Source: Terrimesophilobacter sp039923755 (GTDB taxonomy: Bacteria > Actinomycetota > Actinomycetes > Actinomycetales > Microbacteriaceae). Taken from it: 11,467 nt of DNA. A program made the translations under genes and the position numbers. Within the stretch, counting starts at the first letter, position 1; each line of letters starts with the position of its first letter. The stretch is from positions 1 to 11,467 of the forward strand of contig JBDTCD010000168.1 of assembly GCA_039923755.1 (NCBI GenBank), given 5' to 3'. Positions 1 through 7,749 of this stretch are shown piece after piece. The notes below the pieces were generated by a model. It was not told the DNA's origin. It saw only the letters and a list, made by a program, of their open reading frames with translations, and did not search any database.

Positions 1-17
1 CCGACTCACAGTTGCGA

Positions 18-23
18 TACTCT
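18..23 (+). promoter_or_regulatory. possible -10 box for the tRNA-Leu gene
   Basis: The hexamer TACTCT fits the loose actinobacterial -10 pattern TANNNT and lies 18 nt before the first base of the tRNA, a distance that would give a short leader. The matching -35 element would fall just outside the window's left edge, so it cannot be checked. This is a weak call based on one short match. Confidence 0.3.
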
Positions 24-41
24 AGAGGCCGGAAACTGTGC

Positions 42-124
42 GCCGGTGTGGCGGAATGGCAGACGCGGAGCACTCAAAATGCTTTGCTCGAAAGGGCGTG
101 TGGGTTCAAGTCCCACCACCGGCA
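42..124 (+). tRNA. tRNA-Leu, anticodon CAA (reads UUG)
   Basis: A complete class II (long variable arm) cloverleaf can be folded by eye. The acceptor stem pairs GCCGGTG (42-48) with CACCGGC (117-123), followed by discriminator base A124. The D stem pairs GCG (51-53) with CGC (64-66). The anticodon stem pairs 68-72 with 80-84, and loop 73-79 carries anticodon CAA at 75-77. The variable arm pairs GCTC (86-89) with GGGC (94-97) around a GAAA loop. The T stem pairs 100-104 with 112-116 around loop TTCAAGT. The discriminator A and the long variable arm are both expected for leucine tRNA. The 3' CCA is not encoded (the sequence continues CAGAAG), so it would be added after transcription. The gene is on the opposite strand from all others here and ends 26 nt from the pyk stop codon. 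Confidence 0.96.
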
Positions 125-150
125 CAGAAGACTCTGCGGTGAGAGAGCAG

Positions 151-1593
151 CTACTTCGCCCAGGCCGGTGCCATCGCGTTGAGTGCATCGCCGATCTGAT
201 GCACGCGCATATCGTTCGTGGACCCTGTGATGCCGGGAGGCGATCCGGAAATCACGACAACCTTGTCCCCAATTTGCGCGAGGCCCTGGCCGAGTAGCGT
301 GTCGTCGACCTGCCGATACATCGCATCGGTGTGGGTGACCATATCGACCAGGAACGACTGAATACCCCACGTCAGGGCCATTCGACGCCGGATGCCCTCA
401 ATGGGAGTAAAAGCGAGCATGGGAATACGAGACCGGAGCCTCGACATCCGTCTCGCAGAGTCACCGGACTGCGTGAACACGCAGAGGAACTTCGCATCAA
501 CGAATTCCGCCACCTCGGCAGCCGCCAGCGTGAGCGCTCCACCCTGTGTCCGCGGCTTTGTCCCCAGGGGTAGGATGCGTTCGAGGCCATGCTCTTCTGT
601 TGATTCGATGATGCGTGCCATCGTTTGCACGGTGATGACGGGAAACTCGCCAACACTGGTTTCACCGCTGAGCATCACGGCATCCGTGCCATCGAGCACC
701 GCATTGGCAACGTCAGACGTCTCGGCCCGCGTGGGCCTCGGGCTCGAGATCATGGACTCCAGCATCTGGGTTGCCACGATAACCGGCTTCGCCATGCGGC
801 GTGACAATTCGACCGCGCGCTTTTGCACGATGGGAACCGCTTCGAGCGGCAATTCGACGCCGAGGTCACCACGCGCGACCATGATGCCGTCAAACGCATC
901 GATGATCGCTTCAAGGTTGTCGACAGCCTGCGGCTTCTCGATCTTCGCAATGACGGGGACTTTGCGCCCTTCCTCCGCCATGATCTCGTGTACCCGCACG
1001 ATGTCGTCTGCGCTGCGCACGAACGAAAGGGCGATGAGGTCGGCGCCGAGTCCGAGACCCCACCGGAGATCCGCCTCGTCCTTCTCGGAGAGCGCGGGAA
1101 CGTTGACGGCGACGCCCGGCAGGTTGATGCCCTTGTTGTTGGATACCGCCCCCGGCACTTCGACGGTGGTCGTCACAACGGTGCCGTCGGTCGCGGTGAC
1201 CCGGAGGGTCACCTTCCCGTCGTCGATGAGGAGCGGGTCCCCTGCCTTCACGTCGCTCGGAAGCCCCTTGTAGGTGGTCGACGAGATGTCCTTGTTGCCG
1301 ACGATGTCTTCTGTGGTGATGCGGAATACGTCACCGACCGCGAGATCGTAGGGGCCAGCTTCGAATCTACCGAGTCGGATCTTGGGACCCTGAAGGTCCA
1401 CAAGGACAGCTACGGCGCGCCCCGCCGCATCCGCGGCCCTGCGCACGTTGGCGTAGACCTCCTCGTGCACGTCATACGATCCGTGGCTGAGGTTCATTCG
1501 GGCGACGTCCACGCCCGCATCGATGATGGCTCGGATGTTCTCATAGCTCGAGGTTGCCGGGCCGAGGGTCGCGACGATTTTTGCTCGTCTCAC
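151..1593 (-). CDS. pyk: pyruvate kinase
   Basis: This cytoplasmic glycolytic enzyme converts phosphoenolpyruvate and ADP to pyruvate and ATP. The 480-residue product is full length for the family. Visible landmarks, numbered from the GTG start, are the N-terminal strand RRAKIVATLGPATSS, the substrate-site motif NLSHG (34-38), DLQGPKIRLG (66-75), the family signature VIAKIEKP with catalytic Lys217 and metal-binding Glu219, GDLGVE (242-247) and the ATQMLESM helix (274-281). The A domain is split by the B domain (about 70-165), and the C domain begins near 345. The position equivalent to rabbit Glu117 is Lys71, with Leu67, Gln68 and Leu74 nearby, which is the pattern of K+-independent pyruvate kinases. 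The GTG at 1593 was chosen because family homology begins there and AAGGA lies 5 nt upstream. The frame stays open for 43 more codons, but that stretch overlaps gltD and resembles no pyruvate kinase. It is the last gene of the run, 67 nt after gltD. Confidence 0.97.
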   Translation of the reverse strand: MRRAKIVATLGPATSSYENIRAIIDAGVDVARMNLSHGSYDVHEEVYANVRRAADAAGRAVAVLVDLQGPKIRLGRFEAGPYDLAVGDVFRITTEDIVGNKDISSTTYKGLPSDVKAGDPLLIDDGKVTLRVTATDGTVVTTTVEVPGAVSNNKGINLPGVAVNVPALSEKDEADLRWGLGLGADLIALSFVRSADDIVRVHEIMAEEGRKVPVIAKIEKPQAVDNLEAIIDAFDGIMVARGDLGVELPLEAVPIVQKRAVELSRRMAKPVIVATQMLESMISSPRPTRAETSDVANAVLDGTDAVMLSGETSVGEFPVITVQTMARIIESTEEHGLERILPLGTKPRTQGGALTLAAAEVAEFVDAKFLCVFTQSGDSARRMSRLRSRIPMLAFTPIEGIRRRMALTWGIQSFLVDMVTHTDAMYRQVDDTLLGQGLAQIGDKVVVISGSPPGITGSTNDMRVHQIGDALNAMAPAWAK

Positions 1594-1598
1594 AGTTT

Positions 1599-1604
1599 TC
1601 CTTC
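1599..1604 (-). promoter_or_regulatory. ribosome-binding site deciding the pyk GTG start
   Basis: On the minus strand GAAGGA sits 5 nt before GTG (1593-1591). This fixes the pyruvate kinase start at the point where family homology begins, rather than at the far upstream ATG of the open frame. Confidence 0.75.
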
Positions 1605-1613
1605 GTTTGTCAT

Positions 1614-1628
1614 GTGACTCGCGGTCAC
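1614..1628. repeat. short perfect palindrome GTGAC-N5-GTCAC in the pyk leader
   Basis: The plus strand reads GTGAC (1614-1618), TCGCG, GTCAC (1624-1628), giving perfect 5-bp arms. It lies in the gltD-pyk gap, 20 nt upstream of the pyk start. It resembles half-sites of the CRP/GlxR family (TGTGA...TCACA). However, counted as TGTGA...TCAC the spacer is 7 nt rather than the canonical 6, and the right arm ends TCACC. It could be an operator, a small RNA hairpin, or chance. Confidence 0.4.
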
Positions 1629-1631
1629 CTT

Positions 1632-1665
1632 CGGTCTGGGTTTCACAAGCGGTCTGGGTTTCACA
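1632..1665. repeat. two tandem copies of a 16-bp sequence across the gltD stop codon
   Basis: CGGTCTGGGTTTCACA occurs at 1632-1647 and again, identically, at 1650-1665, separated by AG (period 18). On the coding strand the gltD-proximal copy begins TGTGAAACCC and contains the TGA stop of gltD. The second copy is entirely intergenic. The perfect match over 16 bases suggests a recent short duplication or a pair of binding half-sites. No matching third copy was noticed elsewhere in the window. Confidence 0.85.
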
Positions 1666-3115
1666 GGGACATCGGGCGATCCGTCGGGCGAACTGGGGCC
1701 GGCAATTCTGTGTCCCCTTCAAGGTACCTGTCTACGGCGGCCGCTGCGGACCTGCCCTCGGCGATCGCCCACACGATGAGCGATTGCCCGCGTCCGGCAT
1801 CCCCCGCGACAAACATCCCCGGTTCGGTCGTCTGGAAATCGGAATCCCGGGAAATGGCCCCGTTGTCCACTGTGAGATTCAACTCTGATTCGAGCGATTG
1901 CGATTCCGTTCCGGTGAAACCGAGGGCCAGGAGTACCAGATCGGCAGGGAGCTCCCGCTCTGTACCTGACTTCGGAATCCGCCGACCATCGACGTATTCC
2001 GTCTCGGCGACCCGGATGCCCCGGACTTCTCCAGCACCGTTCGAGACAAATTCGACAGTGGAGGCAAGGAATTCACGTTCGCCACCCTCCTCGTGGGCAC
2101 TGGAGACCTCAAAAAGCAGCGGATGCATCGGCCACGGTTGGTGGTGATGGCGTTCTTCCGGTGGGCGGGTACCGATGGCCAGCGTGGTGACGGATAGTGC
2201 GCCCTGCCGGTGTGCAGTGCCGAGGCAGTCCGCACCAGTGTCTCCGCCACCGAGGATCACGACGTGCCGACCCTCGGCGGTGATCTGCTGAAGCACAGCG
2301 TCACCGGCGCCAACGTGGTTCTGTTGCACAAGGTAATCCATCGCGTAATGGACACCGGAGAGGTCGCGCCCCGGAATCGGCAGGTCTCGGGGAACAAGCG
2401 CCCCGGTGGCGACAACCACCGCGTCGTAGCGACGTCGAAGTTCGCCCCATGAAATGTCGACACCGATGTTCACGCCGGCCCGGAACCGGGTCCCCTCCGC
2501 CTGCATTTGCCGCAATCGATTCTCGATGTGCTTCTTTTCCAGCTTGAAGTCGGGAATTCCGTATCGCAAAAGTCCGCCGATCCGATCATCCCGCTCGAAC
2601 ACAGCGACGGTATGCCCTGCTCGCGTCAATTGTTGTGCGGCGGCGAGGCCGGCCGGTCCGGAGCCGACTACCGCCACGGTTTTGCCGGTGAGCCTCTCCG
2701 GGGGATGGGGTTGAACCGCATCGTCCGTCCACGCTTGGTCGATGATCGACTGCTCGACGAGCTTGATCGTGACGGGCTCCTGGCTGATCCCGAGCACACA
2801 CGAGCTCTCGCAGGGAGCCGGACACAGCCGCCCGGTGAACTCTGGGAAATTGTTCGTGGAGTGCAGACGCTCGCTCGCCTCGCGCATTTCGCCGCGGCGA
2901 ACGAGGTCGTTCCACTCCGGAATGAGGTTGCCGAGCGGGCAACCCTGATGACAGAACGGGATTCCGCAATCCATGCATCGGCCGGCCTGGCGTCGAAGCA
3001 CCGTGGTATCCCCCGGCTCGTAGACCTCTTTCCAATCCATGAGGCGCACTGACACCGGCCTGCGGGCTGGGAGCTCGCGCGTTCGCGTCTTCAGAAATCC
3101 TTTGGGATCAGCCAC
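1661..3115 (-). CDS. gltD: glutamate synthase (NADPH) small subunit
   Basis: This is the beta subunit of GOGAT. It oxidises NADPH on FAD and passes electrons through iron-sulfur clusters to GltB, which makes glutamate from glutamine and 2-oxoglutarate. The 484-residue product is of normal length. The N-terminal domain has two cysteine groups, Cys47/50/55/59 (CMDCGIPFCHQGCP) and Cys98/102/106 (CPAPCESSC). The FAD-binding motif GSGPAG is at 151-156, with Glu174 ending the fold. The NADPH motif GGGDTG is at 289-294, and the C-terminal FAD motif FVAGDAGRG is at 435-443. The GTG start at 3115 was chosen because the protein then begins ADPKGFLKTRTREL, as relatives do. GGAGG also sits 6 nt upstream, inside the last codons of gltB. 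The frame stays open 73 codons further, but that part overlaps gltB in another frame. The 8-nt overlap with gltB suggests coupled synthesis of the two subunits. Confidence 0.97.
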   Translation of the reverse strand: MADPKGFLKTRTRELPARRPVSVRLMDWKEVYEPGDTTVLRRQAGRCMDCGIPFCHQGCPLGNLIPEWNDLVRRGEMREASERLHSTNNFPEFTGRLCPAPCESSCVLGISQEPVTIKLVEQSIIDQAWTDDAVQPHPPERLTGKTVAVVGSGPAGLAAAQQLTRAGHTVAVFERDDRIGGLLRYGIPDFKLEKKHIENRLRQMQAEGTRFRAGVNIGVDISWGELRRRYDAVVVATGALVPRDLPIPGRDLSGVHYAMDYLVQQNHVGAGDAVLQQITAEGRHVVILGGGDTGADCLGTAHRQGALSVTTLAIGTRPPEERHHHQPWPMHPLLFEVSSAHEEGGEREFLASTVEFVSNGAGEVRGIRVAETEYVDGRRIPKSGTERELPADLVLLALGFTGTESQSLESELNLTVDNGAISRDSDFQTTEPGMFVAGDAGRGQSLIVWAIAEGRSAAAAVDRYLEGDTELPAPVRPTDRPMSL

Positions 3116-6100
3116 CGGTAACCTCCAGGATTCGGTTCCACACGATGGCACCATCGGGATCAAGCCCTTCGTCGGCCGCCGCAGCCCGAGTACCCTGTAC
3201 TGCGGCGAAGTCGCGTGGGAGAACCCGAACGAAGTCCGCCACCGTTGTCTGAAAGTCTTCGAGCATCGAGGCCGCAAGTGTCGAGCCTGTGTACTGCACG
3301 TGTCGTTCGAGCAGATCTCGAAGGAGTTCAACATCCGCTCGATCGAGTGTGCCGAGTTTCAACTCTCCGTGTTCGAGCGCCTCACGATTGACGCGATCTG
3401 CCGGAAGTCGGTAGATGTAGGCGGTACCTCCGGACATCCCCGCACCGAGGTTTCGTCCGACCTGGCCTAGGATCACCGCTGTTCCCCCCGTCATGTACTC
3501 GAGTGCGTGGTCCCCAGCGCCTTCGACGACAGCACGCGCCCCCGAGTTGCGCACGAGGAAACGCTCGCCGACGATCCCGCGAAGAAAAAGCGAACCGCTT
3601 GTCGCGCCATACCCGATCACATTGCCCGCAATGACGTTGCGTTCAGCTCGAAACACGCTGTCACGGCTTGGGCGGAGTGAAATCAACCCTCCCGAAAGGC
3701 CTTTGCCAACGTAGTCATTCGCGTCGCCCTCGAGATGGAGGGAAATGCCTCGAGGCAGGAACGCCCCAAGCGATTGCCCTGCCGTCCCCATCAAGGCGAT
3801 GGCAATGGTTCCATCGTCGAGACCCATTTCGCCGAAACGCTTGGTGACTTCGTGCCCAAGGAGCGTGCCGATGGCCCGATCAGTATTGCGCACCTGCACG
3901 GAGAAGGCGACCGGCTCCCCCCGATCCAACGCGGGTTCGCTCTGTTCGATGAGCCTGCGATCGATGTGGTGTTCGAGATCGTGGTTTTGAGTGCGGGAGT
4001 GAGTCCTCGGCTCCTCCGGTCCGAAGGAGTTCCCCGAAAGGATCGGCGACAGGTCGAGCCCATCCGCCTTCCAGTGAGATATTGCAGCGTCAACGTTGAG
4101 CAGCTCCCGATGGCCGATGGCCTCCTCGAGAGTGCGAAAGCCCAGTGCCGCGAGGTATTCACGTACCTCTTCGGCGAGAAATTCGAAGAAATTCACCACG
4201 AATTCGGGCTTGCCGGTGAACCGCGCGCGGAGTTCCGGGTTTTGTGTCGCAACCCCAACCGGGCAGGTGTCGAGGTGACATGCCCGCATCATGACGCACC
4301 CGGATACCACGAGGGGCGCGGTCGCAAAGCCGTACTCCTCGGCGCCGAGCAGCGCCGCAACGATGATGTCCCGCCCGGTCTTTAATTGACCATCCACTTG
4401 CACCACCACGCGGTCGCGCAGCCCATTGAGCATGAGAGTCTGCTGTGTTTCGGCCAGGCCGAGTTCCCACGGTGTTCCCGCGTGTTTGAGGGACGACAGC
4501 GGGCTCGCCCCTGTGCCACCGTCGTGACCTGAAACGAGAACGACGTCAGCCAGAGCTTTAGCAACACCAGAAGCGACCGCGCCGATTCCGGACTGGCTCA
4601 CAAGTTTGACGTGGATTCGCGCCACGGGGTTTGCGCGCTTTAAGTCGAAGATGAGTTGCTTGAGATCCTCAATGGAGTACACATCGTGGTGTGGCGGTGG
4701 ACTGATGAGTCCGACGCCTGCTGTGGCGTGGCGCGTTCGCGCAATCCACGGATACACCTTGGCTGGTGGAAGCTGGCCGCCTTCGCCCGGCTTGGCCCCC
4801 TGGGCCATCTTGATCTGGATGTCCGTCGCATTGGTGAGGTAAAGGCTCGTCACCCCAAAGCGTGCTGACGCTACCTGCTTGACCGCGCTGCGACGGAGCG
4901 GATCCAAAAGCCGCTCCACGGTTTCACCGCCTTCTCCCGTGTTGCTTCTGGCTCCCAGGCGGTTCATGGCGATCGCCAGCGTCTCATGAGCCTCCTCACT
5001 GATCGAGCCGTAACTCATTGCGCCAGTGGAGAACCGTGTAACGATGGACGACACCGGTTCCACCTCGGACAGCGCCACAGGCGGACGCGTGCCCTCCCGC
5101 AGGGCGAAGAGCCCCCGCAGGGTCATGAGCCCTTCGGCCTGGTCGTCGATCAGGCGGGTGTATTCGCGGAAGATGTCGTAACGTCTCTCCCGCGTCGAGT
5201 GTTGCAGCCGGAACACGCTTTCCGGGTTGAACAGGTGGGGCGGTCCGCCCCGCCTCCACTGGTATTCGCCACCGGTAGCCAGATGCGCGTGCACCGTGCT
5301 TGACGCTTCATCGGGGTAGGCCTCGCGATGCCGGGCGAGGTTTTCTGCGGCAATGACGTCAATCCCAACGCCGCCGAGCCGCGACGTCGTCCCGGTGAAA
5401 TATTCCTGCACGAATGCACTCCCGAGCCCAATCGCTTCGAACGCTTGAGCCCCCGCGTAGGACGACACGACGGATATCCCCATCTTGGACATCGTCTTCA
5501 ACACGCCTTTGCCGAGCGCCTTGATGATGTTGGCCACAGCCTTCTCCGCGGAGATGCCAGAAAGTTCGCCACTACGCACCAACTGTTCGGCCGTCTCCAT
5601 CGCAAGATAGGGGTTTATCGCCGACGCACCGTATCCCACGAGCATCGCAACATGGTGCACCTCACGTACATCGCCGGCCTCCACGATGAGCCCAACTCGC
5701 AGGCGATTCTCCCGCCGGATGAGGTGGTGGTGAACGCAGGAGAGCATCAGGAGTGAGGGAATCGGAGCAAGGTCCTTTGTAGAATCACGATCGGACAGCA
5801 CGAGGTATTTTGCACCGCGCTCGATCGCCGAGTCCGCCTCGGCGCACATGGCGGCCAACCGATTGGCAAGTGCGCGGGGGCCGTCGTCAACCCGATACAG
5901 GCCCCTAATCGTCGTGGTTGTCCGGCTGCCGGGCGATGCGTCGATGTGCTGAATTTTCGCAAGCTCGTCGTTATCGATGACCGGGAAGTCGAGGATGATT
6001 TGGTAAGCGTGCTCCGGCGTAGCCTCCAGGAGGTTGCGCTCAGGACCCAGCCCCAACATCATCGAGGTCACCACCTCTTCCCGAATGCTATCCAGGGGCG

Positions 6101-7664
6101 GATTCGTCACCTGGGCGAACTGCTGGGTGAAATAGTCGAAAAGCAACCTCGGGCGCTCCGCGAGCACAGCTATCGGCGTATCGGTCCCCATCGCCCCGAT
6201 CGGCTCGACTCCGTTCTGGGCCATCGGAGAGATCAGGATCCGCACCTCCTCTTCGGTGTAACCGAAGGTGCGTTGCCGCCGAACGACGGAGGCGGGAGTA
6301 TGCACAATGTGTTCGCGTTCCGGGAGGTCGCGCAGGTTGATCCTGCCTTCGCGTAACCACTCCGCCCACGGTTTTTGCGCGGCCAGCGACTGCTTAATCT
6401 CGTCGTCCTCGATCAGGCGCCCAGACTCCGTGTCGACGAGGAACATCTTCCCCGGGCGAAGCCGACCCTTCCGCACGACCCGACTCGCCTCAATTTCGAG
6501 GACACCGATCTCGCTCGCGAGGACGACGAGCCCGTCGTCGGTCACGAGAAATCTGCCCGGACGCAGCCCGTTCCGGTCGAGCGTTGCCCCAACCAGCGAT
6601 CCGTCGGTGAACACCATCGCGGCTGGGCCGTCCCAGGGCTCCATCAGTCCTGAATGGTATTCGTAGAATGCTCGGCGATCGGGGTCGAGATCCCGCTGAC
6701 CTTCATAGGCCTCGGGGATCATCATCATGACGGCGTGTGGGAGGGACCGCCCGGTCAGCGTCAACAGTTCGAGCACTTCATCACATGATGCAGAGTCGCT
6801 TCCCCCTGGTGTCACGATCGGCAACAGCGGACGGATGTCGCCAAGCAGCTCTGATTCAAGTTGCGATTGCCGGGCACGCATCCAGTTTCGATTACCCTGC
6901 ACTGTGTTGATCTCCCCGTTGTGCGCGAGGAGACGGAAGGGCTGAGCCAGAGGCCAGGACGGGAAAGTGTTGGTGGAATACCTGGAGTGGACCAGTGCCA
7001 ATCGGGAGGCAAACAGATCGTCGGAGAGATCGGGGTAAAACGGTTCGAGTTGAAGGGTGGTCACCATCCCTTTGTAGACGAGGGTGCGGCAGGAGAGGGA
7101 GGGGAAATACACCTCTAAGCCGTGCTCCGCGCGTTTGCGGAGCCGAAAAGCGAGCCGGTCCAGTGCGATGCCGGAAAGTGGCCCACCATCAAGGAACACC
7201 TGCTCGATGCAAGGAAGTGCTGCTCTGGCAAGTGAGCCCAATACGCCGGGTTCGACGGGAACGGACCTCCAGCCGAGAATGCGAAGCCCTTCGGATTCCG
7301 CGAGAGCTGCAATACTCGTCTTGACCGATGCCCGAAGCGCGGGATCTTGGGGCAGAAACGACGACCCGACGATGTAGTGCCCGGGTGCGGGAAGGTCGAA
7401 ATCAACCACTGCGCGAAGAAACGCATCCGGAATCTGAGTCATGATTCCCGCACCATCGCCGGTCCCGGCATCAGAACCGATAGCGCCCCGGTGCTCCATG
7501 TTCCGCAGCGCGGTGAGCGCGAGGGCGATGATGTCGTGTCCGCCGGTACCTCGCAGTGTCGCCACCATGGCGAGACCGCAGGCATCCTTCTCGAATGCGG
7601 GATCGTACATTCCGGATGCGGCGGGCGCAGCACCAAAACGCGCGTGCGGTGATGCCAGGGCCAT
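3108..7664 (-). CDS. gltB: glutamate synthase (NADPH) large subunit
   Basis: This is the alpha subunit of GOGAT. It hydrolyses glutamine, channels ammonia to an FMN site and forms glutamate from 2-oxoglutarate. At 1518 residues it has the expected length and all domains. The class II glutamine amidotransferase domain has nucleophile Cys29 in DACG, so a 28-residue propeptide is probably removed; NGEIN is at 249-253. The central domain spans about 480-770. The FMN-binding synthase domain (about 860-1200) includes SGHDGGTGASP (1046-1055) and the 3Fe-4S cysteines Cys1123, Cys1129 and Cys1134. The C-terminal GXGXG helix domain spans about 1260-1450. The ATG at 7664 has GGGAGGA 6 nt upstream. Met19 is a possible alternative but has no ribosome-binding site. 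An 85-nt gap separates it from lgt; it holds only short weak hairpins, no U-tract and no convincing promoter. The gene may therefore be read through from the trp-lgt transcript, though a separate promoter cannot be excluded. Confidence 0.98.
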   Translation of the reverse strand: MALASPHARFGAAPAASGMYDPAFEKDACGLAMVATLRGTGGHDIIALALTALRNMEHRGAIGSDAGTGDGAGIMTQIPDAFLRAVVDFDLPAPGHYIVGSSFLPQDPALRASVKTSIAALAESEGLRILGWRSVPVEPGVLGSLARAALPCIEQVFLDGGPLSGIALDRLAFRLRKRAEHGLEVYFPSLSCRTLVYKGMVTTLQLEPFYPDLSDDLFASRLALVHSRYSTNTFPSWPLAQPFRLLAHNGEINTVQGNRNWMRARQSQLESELLGDIRPLLPIVTPGGSDSASCDEVLELLTLTGRSLPHAVMMMIPEAYEGQRDLDPDRRAFYEYHSGLMEPWDGPAAMVFTDGSLVGATLDRNGLRPGRFLVTDDGLVVLASEIGVLEIEASRVVRKGRLRPGKMFLVDTESGRLIEDDEIKQSLAAQKPWAEWLREGRINLRDLPEREHIVHTPASVVRRQRTFGYTEEEVRILISPMAQNGVEPIGAMGTDTPIAVLAERPRLLFDYFTQQFAQVTNPPLDSIREEVVTSMMLGLGPERNLLEATPEHAYQIILDFPVIDNDELAKIQHIDASPGSRTTTTIRGLYRVDDGPRALANRLAAMCAEADSAIERGAKYLVLSDRDSTKDLAPIPSLLMLSCVHHHLIRRENRLRVGLIVEAGDVREVHHVAMLVGYGASAINPYLAMETAEQLVRSGELSGISAEKAVANIIKALGKGVLKTMSKMGISVVSSYAGAQAFEAIGLGSAFVQEYFTGTTSRLGGVGIDVIAAENLARHREAYPDEASSTVHAHLATGGEYQWRRGGPPHLFNPESVFRLQHSTRERRYDIFREYTRLIDDQAEGLMTLRGLFALREGTRPPVALSEVEPVSSIVTRFSTGAMSYGSISEEAHETLAIAMNRLGARSNTGEGGETVERLLDPLRRSAVKQVASARFGVTSLYLTNATDIQIKMAQGAKPGEGGQLPPAKVYPWIARTRHATAGVGLISPPPHHDVYSIEDLKQLIFDLKRANPVARIHVKLVSQSGIGAVASGVAKALADVVLVSGHDGGTGASPLSSLKHAGTPWELGLAETQQTLMLNGLRDRVVVQVDGQLKTGRDIIVAALLGAEEYGFATAPLVVSGCVMMRACHLDTCPVGVATQNPELRARFTGKPEFVVNFFEFLAEEVREYLAALGFRTLEEAIGHRELLNVDAAISHWKADGLDLSPILSGNSFGPEEPRTHSRTQNHDLEHHIDRRLIEQSEPALDRGEPVAFSVQVRNTDRAIGTLLGHEVTKRFGEMGLDDGTIAIALMGTAGQSLGAFLPRGISLHLEGDANDYVGKGLSGGLISLRPSRDSVFRAERNVIAGNVIGYGATSGSLFLRGIVGERFLVRNSGARAVVEGAGDHALEYMTGGTAVILGQVGRNLGAGMSGGTAYIYRLPADRVNREALEHGELKLGTLDRADVELLRDLLERHVQYTGSTLAASMLEDFQTTVADFVRVLPRDFAAVQGTRAAAADEGLDPDGAIVWNRILEVTGG
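3121..3126 (-). promoter_or_regulatory. ribosome-binding site deciding the gltD GTG start
   Basis: GGAGGT on the minus strand lies within the last codons of gltB, with GGAGG 6 nt before the gltD GTG at 3115. It supports this start over the longer open frame and suggests that ribosomes finishing gltB help start gltD. Confidence 0.8.
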
Positions 7665-7670
7665 GAAACG

Positions 7671-7677
7671 TCCTCCC
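7671..7677 (-). promoter_or_regulatory. strong ribosome-binding site of gltB
   Basis: GGGAGGA on the minus strand ends 6 nt before the gltB ATG at 7664, a near-ideal Shine-Dalgarno match. It picks this ATG over the internal Met19 codon, whose upstream sequence has no such match. Confidence 0.8.
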
Positions 7678-7749
7678 TCGAGAGATGAAGGGACGTCAGT
7701 GGCCCATGGAGGCCCGCACCGGCCAGAAGCCGTGGGTGGTTGCGCGGAT

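Noticed and set aside
104..124. tRNA 3' end as a possible integration (att) site
   Set aside because: tRNA 3' ends often serve phages and islands, but no direct repeat of this segment, integrase or foreign-looking gene is present in the window.
392..1617. Long plus-strand open frames opposite pyk (392-1273 and 823-1617)
   Set aside because: They lie antisense to a full-length pyruvate kinase, have skewed Ser/Arg/Thr or Asp/Gly/Val/Arg content typical of mirrored high-GC codons, and show no recognisable domain.
1613..1629. CRP/GlxR binding site TGTGA...TCACC
   Set aside because: The spacer is 7 nt rather than the canonical 6 and the right half ends TCACC. It is kept only as a palindrome, not called as an operator for that regulator.
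3116..3334. N-terminal extension of the gltD open frame
   Set aside because: The extra 73 codons run in another frame through conserved gltB C-terminal sequence and resemble no GltD. The GTG at 3115 has a good ribosome-binding site.
3735..4385. 216-codon plus-strand open frame opposite gltB
   Set aside because: Antisense to conserved gltB coding sequence, with no ribosome-binding site or domain seen. High-GC third positions readily make such open frames.
7608..7610. Internal Met19 as the gltB start
   Set aside because: No Shine-Dalgarno match precedes it, whereas the ATG at 7664 has GGGAGGA at good spacing and leaves a plausible propeptide before Cys29.
7665..7749. Possible terminator or promoter in the lgt-gltB gap
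   Set aside because: Only a 4-bp CGGC/GCCG hairpin with a 5-nt loop and a GGCC/GGCC repeat were found, without a U-tract. No -35/-10 pair with sensible spacing is visible. TACACT in the lgt tail (near 7880) matches TANNNT but has no -35 partner.
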